Shown here in pieces: positions 57,318-64,000 of a stretch of DNA of 64,000 bases; the first letter of the stretch is position 1, and each line of letters opens with the position of its first letter. Under the pieces are notes generated by a model. That model saw nothing but the letters and a program-made list of their open reading frames with translations, did no database searches and was not told where the DNA came from. Origin of the DNA: Elusimicrobiota bacterium (GTDB lineage: Bacteria; Elusimicrobiota; Elusimicrobia; UBA1565); NCBI GenBank assembly GCA_016196755.1, contig JACPXC010000007.1, positions 186,001 to 250,000 on the forward strand, written 5' to 3'. The position numbers were made by a program, and so were the translations under genes.

Positions 57318-57568
57318 GGGGGGCCTGGGTCGGCTACGTGGGCTTGGTCGCCTTCGCGCTGGCCTGGATCCCTCAGTCGCTCGACACCATCCGCGCGGGG
57401 CGCTGCGAGGTCAACCGGACCTTCCTCGCCCTGGCCGGCGTAGGCAGTCTTTCGCTGACCATCTACGCCCTCCAGCAGGGTGACCCCGTGTTTGCGACGC
57501 TCAACGCCCTGACGACGCTGGGTGCCTTCATCAACCTCTGCTACAGCCTCTTCCCGCGACGCGTCTAG
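57314..57568 (+). CDS. Small PQ-loop/LABN-like membrane protein
   Basis: GTG start; WVGYVGLVAFALAWIPQSLDTIRAGRCEVNRTFLALAGVGSLSLTIYALQQGDPVFATLNALTTLGAFINLCYSLFP. Confidence 0.7.
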   Translation: MRGAWVGYVGLVAFALAWIPQSLDTIRAGRCEVNRTFLALAGVGSLSLTIYALQQGDPVFATLNALTTLGAFINLCYSLFPRRV

Positions 57569-57571
57569 CGC

Positions 57572-57586
57572 GGCAGGAACGTTGCC
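57572..57586 (+). promoter_or_regulatory. Sigma-54-type element upstream of malic enzyme
   Basis: GGCAGGAACGTTGCC; SD-like AGGAGG follows before ATG 57612. Confidence 0.6.
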
Positions 57587-57611
57587 AGGCTTCCTCATAG
57601 TAGGAGGCGCC

Positions 57612-59247
<1,636 letters not shown>

Positions 59248-59249
<2 letters not shown>

Positions 59250-59266
59250 CGGGGCGGAGCCCCGCT
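59248..59266 (+). terminator. GC-rich hairpin AGCGGGGC-GGA-GCCCCGCT at malic enzyme stop
   Basis: Perfect 8-bp stem, no T-tract. Confidence 0.45.
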
Positions 59267-59313
59267 GGTGGGGCTAGCGCCCGGCCTGAGACGCCGACCC
59301 GCTCCGGCGGCAA

Positions 59314-61014
59314 TTGATAGAATCGCGGCGTCCCGTGGAAGACACCGAGCCCTCGCGCCCGTCCGCCGCGCGCTACACCCTGCTGGCCCTGGCCGCCGCG
59401 GTCCCGTTGGCGGCGCTGGGTCTGGCGTCCTACCGCTTCGCCGCCGTGCGTCTGCGCGAGGCCGGCGAAGCCGCCAACATGGACCGCGTACGCCTGACCG
59501 CCGAGCTCGTCGAGGCGGAGCTGGCCGCGCGCCTGCAGGCCGTGGCCGGCGACGCCGCCGACCTAGCCCTGGCCGAGCCGGCGGGGCGCCGCGACGCGGC
59601 CGCGGTCCGTCGCCGCCTCGAGGCCATGCGGGCCGGCACGCGCGGGGTCGACCGCGCTTTCGTGGTCGACGCCGCCGGCGTCCTCTGGGCCGACGCCCCC
59701 CCCGCCCCCGAGTCCCAGGACAAGTCCTTCGCGCACCGGCCGTGGTTCGCCGAGCTGGCCCGCGCCTCGGCGCCGGTCATCTCCGAGGCGTATCTACGCC
59801 ACGCCCGCCCCCAGGTGCCGGTCGTGGCGCTGGCCGCGCCGATCGCCCGGGACGGCCGGCGCGCGGGGATCCTCGTCCACCAGTACCGCGTAAGCGAGCT
59901 CGCCGGCCAGCTGGGCGTGCGCGTCTTCGGGCGCGAGGGCCGGACCCTCATCATCGACCACGCCGGCCGCGCCCTCGCCCCGCGCGAGGACGCCGAGACC
60001 CGAGCCCTCTCGGGCGCGCTGCCGGTGCGCGGGGCCCTGGCCGGACGGTCGGGCTCCGTCGAGTACGACGACCCCGCCTCGCGCCGGCGCATGTCGGCGG
60101 CCTTCGCCCCCGTGCGCGCCGGAACGCGCACCTGGGCCGCGCTCGCGCGCGTGCCGGCCGGCGAGGCCGAGGCGGCGCTGGCCGGCCTGCGCCTTCAGCT
60201 GGCGCTGGCGACCTTGGCCGCCGGGGCGCTGGCAGCCGCCGCCGCCCTGGGCCTGGCCCGGGCCCGCGAGCGCGAGCGCCGGCTGGCGGCCGAGGTCGCC
60301 GAGCACGGCCGCCGGCTCGAGGCGCGCGGCCGGGAGCTCGCCCGCTCCAACGCCGACCTCGAGCAGTTCGCGTATCTGGCCTCACACGACCTCCAGGCGC
60401 CGCTGCGCAGCCTCAAGAACTATTGGGACATGTTCGATGCGCGCTGCGGAGCGGCGCTCGACGACGAGGGCCGGCGGCTCATGGGCCTCTCCCAGCAGTC
60501 GGTGGCCCGGATGCAGGCGCTGGTCGGCGACCTGCTGGCCTTCTCGCGCCTCGGGCGGGAGAAGGAGGCGTTCCAGCCGGTGGCCCTGGACGCCTGCCTC
60601 GACGAGGCGCTGGCCGACCTTGCCGCCGAGCTGGCCCGGCGCCGGGCGGCCGTGGAGCGCTCCCCGCTGCCGACCGTCCCCGGCCGGGCCGCGCAGCTGG
60701 CGCGGCTGTTCCAGAACCTGCTCTCCAACGCCCTCAAGTACTGCGAGGACGAGCCCCGGATATCCGTCTCCGCCGCCCTCGACGGCGGGACCTGGACGGT
60801 CTCCGTCGTCGATAACGGCATCGGCGTGCCCGAGGCCAAGCGCGAGGCGGTCTTCGGGCTCTTCGAGCGGCTCCATCCCTGGGAGCGCTACGAGGGCTCG
60901 GGCATCGGCCTGGCGGCCTGCCGGAAGATCGTCGAGCACCACGGCGGCCGGATCTGGATCGACCCGGCTGTCGGGAAAGGCACCGCCGTGCGCTTCACTA
61001 TGCCCGCGGCCTGA
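59314..61014 (+). CDS. Membrane sensor histidine kinase with extracytoplasmic Cache-like domain
   Basis: N-terminal TM; DLEQFAYLASHDLQAPLRSLKNYWDMFDARCG, LFQNLLSNALKYCEDE, VVDNGIGVPEAKREAVFGLFERLHPWERYEGSGIGLAACRKIVEHHGG. Start TTG 59314 or GTG 59335. Confidence 0.9.
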   Translation: MIESRRPVEDTEPSRPSAARYTLLALAAAVPLAALGLASYRFAAVRLREAGEAANMDRVRLTAELVEAELAARLQAVAGDAADLALAEPAGRRDAAAVRRRLEAMRAGTRGVDRAFVVDAAGVLWADAPPAPESQDKSFAHRPWFAELARASAPVISEAYLRHARPQVPVVALAAPIARDGRRAGILVHQYRVSELAGQLGVRVFGREGRTLIIDHAGRALAPREDAETRALSGALPVRGALAGRSGSVEYDDPASRRRMSAAFAPVRAGTRTWAALARVPAGEAEAALAGLRLQLALATLAAGALAAAAALGLARARERERRLAAEVAEHGRRLEARGRELARSNADLEQFAYLASHDLQAPLRSLKNYWDMFDARCGAALDDEGRRLMGLSQQSVARMQALVGDLLAFSRLGREKEAFQPVALDACLDEALADLAAELARRRAAVERSPLPTVPGRAAQLARLFQNLLSNALKYCEDEPRISVSAALDGGTWTVSVVDNGIGVPEAKREAVFGLFERLHPWERYEGSGIGLAACRKIVEHHGGRIWIDPAVGKGTAVRFTMPAA

Positions 61015-61023
61015 GCGCCCGGC

Positions 61024-62238
61024 CTAGTCCTTTTCTTCTAGCTCGCGGACCTTGAGGTAGACCGCGCCGGCCAGGAATGCGATGACGAAGGTCGAGAGCC
61101 CAAGGCCGAGACGGCGGTTTCGGAAGTCCTTGACCGCCTCGCGGGCCGCCAGCGAGGCCTTGTCGGCAGAGCCTTTGCCTTCCTCAGAGATCTTGGCCAC
61201 CGCTTCGGCGCTGAAGGCATGGACGGCCGTCCGGGCTTGGAACATCGACATCCGCGCGCCGTCTAGCGCATCCCGCGCCTCGGCCATGTCCATGCCCTTC
61301 TCCTCGGCCTGCCGGACGGAGCCCTCGGCGCCGTCGTAGGCCGCCTTCAGCCCATCGAGGCCGCCCTTCATGGAGGCGGCCACGGCCAGCGGCTTGGAGC
61401 CGGGCTTGTGGCAGCGCGCGCACAGGGCGCCGGACCCCGCGAGCAGGGCGCTGGTCGGCTTTTGCACGCCGTGCGCGGTATGGCAGGTGGCGCAGGCGTG
61501 AAAACCCCTGCGCTCCCAAGGCCCGGCCATGGGGCTGGCCTTGAAGAACTCCATATTGCCGACGTGGCATGAGCCGCAGACCATCCCGATGCTGGCCACA
61601 CCCGGCGGGACCGCGCCGTGGTTGCCATGGCAGGTGTTGCAGGTCGGCGCCGAGGTGTCCCCTCTTTCCAAGAGGGCTTTCCCATGGACGCTGGCCCTAT
61701 AGTCGGCCGCCTGGGTGACGGCGATCCCGTAGGGCGCCATTTTCTTGGTGTCCGCATGGCAGCGCGCGCAGGTCTCGGCGACGTTCTTCACATAGACCGA
61801 CGAGGTGGGGTCTTTGGCCGGCCTGATGGAATGCGCCGGGTGACAGCTGGCACAGGTGGCCACCACCTCGTCTCCGGCCTGCAGCCGGATGCCGTGGGTG
61901 CTGGTGCGGTACTTGGCCTGCTGGTCGGTGGGCAAAGACGGGTTGAAGCGCCGCATATAGGCGGGGGAGGAGTGGCATTTCCCGCAGAACTCAGGCACCT
62001 GGGCGGGAGAGGGAACGCCGACGTATCCCTTCTCGGGGTCCATGGCCTCGGACATGTCCTCCTTCGCGGAGTCCCCGCCGTGACAGGACACGCAGGTCAG
62101 CCCCTTCTCTTTGTGGATGTCGCGCGAGAAGGAGCGCAGGATGAGCGCGTGCTTATCCTCCAAGGTCGAGTGGCACTTGACGCAGGTATCGGCGCCGGCG
62201 GGCGCGGCGAGGAGGGCCAGCGCCAGGAGCAGGCTCAC
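61024..62238 (-). CDS. Nonahaem cytochrome c with C-terminal TM anchor
   Basis: GTG start overlapping cyt b stop; nine CxxCH (CVKCH, CVSCH, CGKCH, CASCH, CARCH, CNTCH, CGSCH, CATCH, CARCH); C-terminal LGLGLSTFVIAFLAGAVYLKV. Confidence 0.88.
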   Translation of the reverse strand: MSLLLALALLAAPAGADTCVKCHSTLEDKHALILRSFSRDIHKEKGLTCVSCHGGDSAKEDMSEAMDPEKGYVGVPSPAQVPEFCGKCHSSPAYMRRFNPSLPTDQQAKYRTSTHGIRLQAGDEVVATCASCHPAHSIRPAKDPTSSVYVKNVAETCARCHADTKKMAPYGIAVTQAADYRASVHGKALLERGDTSAPTCNTCHGNHGAVPPGVASIGMVCGSCHVGNMEFFKASPMAGPWERRGFHACATCHTAHGVQKPTSALLAGSGALCARCHKPGSKPLAVAASMKGGLDGLKAAYDGAEGSVRQAEEKGMDMAEARDALDGARMSMFQARTAVHAFSAEAVAKISEEGKGSADKASLAAREAVKDFRNRRLGLGLSTFVIAFLAGAVYLKVRELEEKD

Positions 62239-63293
62239 GAGAGGTATCCCCAGGCTGTCATGGCGCCCAGCACCGCCAGCGAGACCCACCCGAAGAGTTC
62301 GACGGCCCGGTCTCGCCGGCCCTCCGGGACCAGACGTTCCCAGAACGGGACCAGCGCGAAGACCAGGCCGGCCGCTCCGATGACGGCGATGCCGACGAGC
62401 TCCCCCGCTACGGGGCCGATCCTGCCGGGCAGGACCTTGAGGAACTGATACTGGGAGAGGAAATACCACTCCGGCTTGATGCCCGTCGGCGCGGAGGCCA
62501 GGGCGTCGGCCTTCTTGCCCAGCTCCCAAGGGAAGAAGACCGCCAGCGCGCAGACCGCGTTTAGGACCACGAGCCAGAAGATGGCGTCGCGCAGGAGAAA
62601 GTTCGGGAAGAACGCCATGGTCTTCTTGGCCCTATCGGCCCCCGCCATGCCCTGCGTCTGCACGAAGAGGAGGTGGACGCCCATGAGGCTGGTCAACAGG
62701 GCGGGCAGGATGGCTACATGCAGGCCGAAGAAGCGCGAGAGCGTGGCCCCCGTCACCTCGTCTCCGCCGCGCACCAGCCGCAGGAGCCAATGCCCGACGA
62801 GGGGGACCTGGCCGACGATGTCGGTGCCGACCTTGGTGGCGAAGTAGGCCAGCTCGTTCCAGGGCAGGAGGTAGCCGCTGAAGCCGAAGGCCATGGACAG
62901 GCCGAGGAGGGCGCAGCCGGTCAGCCAGGTCAACTCGCGGGGCTTGCGGTAGGCCTTCATGAACAGCACGCTGAGCATGTGCAGGAGGACGAAGAGGACC
63001 ATCAGGTTGGCGCCCCAGGAGTGGACCGAGCGCATCAGCCAGCCGAACGGGACTTTGGTGGTGATGTAGCGCACGCTCTCGTAGGAGGCGTCGGTGCCGA
63101 CCCGGTAGTACATGAGCAGCAGGATCCCCGTCCCGACCTGGAGCAGGAACAGGAAGGCGGTCACGCCGCCGGCGTAATAGAAGACGCTGCCCCGGTGCAC
63201 GGGGACGCGCTTGTGGCGGGCGAACTCGACGAGGGCGCCCAAGTCGAAACGCTCGTCGAGCCATGCGTATGCCGCGGCCAGCGAGCCCCTCAT
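62235..63293 (-). CDS. Cytochrome b (bc complex)
   Basis: VHRGSVFYYAGGVTAFLFLLQVGTGILLLMYY, MRSVHSWGANLMVLFVLLHMLSVLFMKAYRKPRELTWLTG, GYLLPWNELAYFATKV, KPEWYFLSQYQFLK. Confidence 0.95.
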   Translation of the reverse strand: MRGSLAAAYAWLDERFDLGALVEFARHKRVPVHRGSVFYYAGGVTAFLFLLQVGTGILLLMYYRVGTDASYESVRYITTKVPFGWLMRSVHSWGANLMVLFVLLHMLSVLFMKAYRKPRELTWLTGCALLGLSMAFGFSGYLLPWNELAYFATKVGTDIVGQVPLVGHWLLRLVRGGDEVTGATLSRFFGLHVAILPALLTSLMGVHLLFVQTQGMAGADRAKKTMAFFPNFLLRDAIFWLVVLNAVCALAVFFPWELGKKADALASAPTGIKPEWYFLSQYQFLKVLPGRIGPVAGELVGIAVIGAAGLVFALVPFWERLVPEGRRDRAVELFGWVSLAVLGAMTAWGYLS

Positions 63294-63718
63294 GCCGGCT
63301 TCCTGAACACCAGGACGTCGGTGCCCTGGACTTTCACCTCGTAGCGCTCGAGCGGCCGGGGCGGCGGCCCGGAGATGTTCTTGCCGCTCAGGTCGTATTT
63401 CCCGTTATGGCAGGCGCACAGGATCAGGTCCTCGTCCTTCTTGTACTGCACGATGCAGTCTAAGTGGGTGCAGGTGGCGTTGAGGGCGTGGAAGCCCCCT
63501 TTTAGGTCACGGATGACGATGACGGGCGAGCGTCCGAACTTAAGGATCTTGCTGAAGCCGTCCGCGAAATCCGCCACCGAGCCCACTTTGAGAATGTCCG
63601 GTTCGGCCTCGGTCTGTTCGGCCGGCAATAGGAAGCGCAGGACCGGGTAGAACATCGAGCCCATGAAGCCCGCCGCGCCGGCCCCCATAGCCAGATTCAA
63701 GAATGCCTTGCGATTCAT
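63290..63718 (-). CDS. Rieske [2Fe-2S] protein
   Basis: ALNATCTHLDCIVQYKKDEDLILCACHNGKYDLSGKNISGPPPRPLERYEVKVQG. Confidence 0.95.
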   Translation of the reverse strand: MNRKAFLNLAMGAGAAGFMGSMFYPVLRFLLPAEQTEAEPDILKVGSVADFADGFSKILKFGRSPVIVIRDLKGGFHALNATCTHLDCIVQYKKDEDLILCACHNGKYDLSGKNISGPPPRPLERYEVKVQGTDVLVFRKPA

Positions 63719-63762
63719 GCGATTGGTCACCTTAGGGCATGACGAGTATCGCACTCATCTGA

Positions 63763-63777
63763 TGCAACGTTATTGCC
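63763..63777 (-). promoter_or_regulatory. Sigma-54-type element overlapping the NrfD-like stop, upstream of Rieske/cyt b/nonahaem operon
   Basis: Minus strand GGCAATAACGTTGCA. Confidence 0.55.
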
Positions 63778-64000
63778 GCGGTCGCAGGTCTCCAGTGAGG
63801 ACGGGGATGGTCATCTTGAGGAAGAGGGTATAGAGGAGCATCCCGAAAGCCCATATGCCGGCGCAGATGAGCCACTCGTTAAGGGTCGGGAAGTATTCCA
63901 CAATCTCGCCCAACTGGGTGGGGATGAAGGCCGGGACGACCAGGCCCATCCCTTTCTCGATCCAGATGCCGGCGATGGCCAACAGACAGGCTAGGTCCAG
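63770..64000 (-). CDS. NrfD/HmeB-like membrane protein, C-terminal part only (runs off right edge)
   Basis: LDLACLLAIAGIWIEKGMGLVVPAFIPTQLGEIVEYFPTLNEWLICAGIWAFGMLLYTLFLKMTIPVLTGDLRPRQ. Confidence 0.75.
   Translation of the reverse strand: MDLACLLAIAGIWIEKGMGLVVPAFIPTQLGEIVEYFPTLNEWLICAGIWAFGMLLYTLFLKMTIPVLTGDLRPRQ

Overview
This is a high-GC bacterial chromosomal window, coding-dense and mostly minus strand from 1 to 48.7 kb. The taxon is inferred as Elusimicrobiota-like from a 'TYYPSPYGVY' surface protein and general gene style; this was not tested. No rRNA, tRNA, CRISPR array or transposase was recognised.

Contents in order:
(1) About 0-5.6 kb: a His-Xaa-Ser (HXS) radical-SAM maturation locus. 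It has an HxsD-like protein, an HxsB-like SPASM radical SAM, a secreted Cys-rich protein, a B12-binding-type radical SAM, a peptide ending in (HGS)8, and a second radical SAM that runs off the left edge.
(2) About 7.2-25.6 kb: a long co-directional cluster joining an alternative complex III (actABCDEF) to a periplasmic nitrate reductase module (napA, napG, napH, polyferredoxins, porin, hemerythrin). A Crp/Fnr regulator lies next to it.
(3) About 25.6-34.7 kb: a clade II-type nos operon (Rrf2 regulator, cytochrome c, nosZ, a NosD-NosF fusion, nosY, nosL).
(4) A BrnT/BrnA-like toxin-antitoxin module.
(5) A tnaA-feoB-feoA-rrf2-tatA-moeA-aminotransferase operon.
(6) A divergent rpoN, plus a PAS histidine kinase and an NtrC-type activator.
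(7) A 2-oxoacid:ferredoxin oxidoreductase, CoA-transferase and malic enzyme cluster.
(8) A Rieske / cytochrome b / nonaheme cytochrome c / NrfD-like cluster at the right edge.

The two most interesting observations are the HXS locus with its extra B12-type radical SAM, and a recurrent directional element GGCAAGANCGTTGC (GG-N10-GC, sigma-54 geometry). That element lies upstream of most transcription units here, including rpoN itself, crp, nap, nos, tna/feo, por, malic enzyme and Rieske/cyt b.
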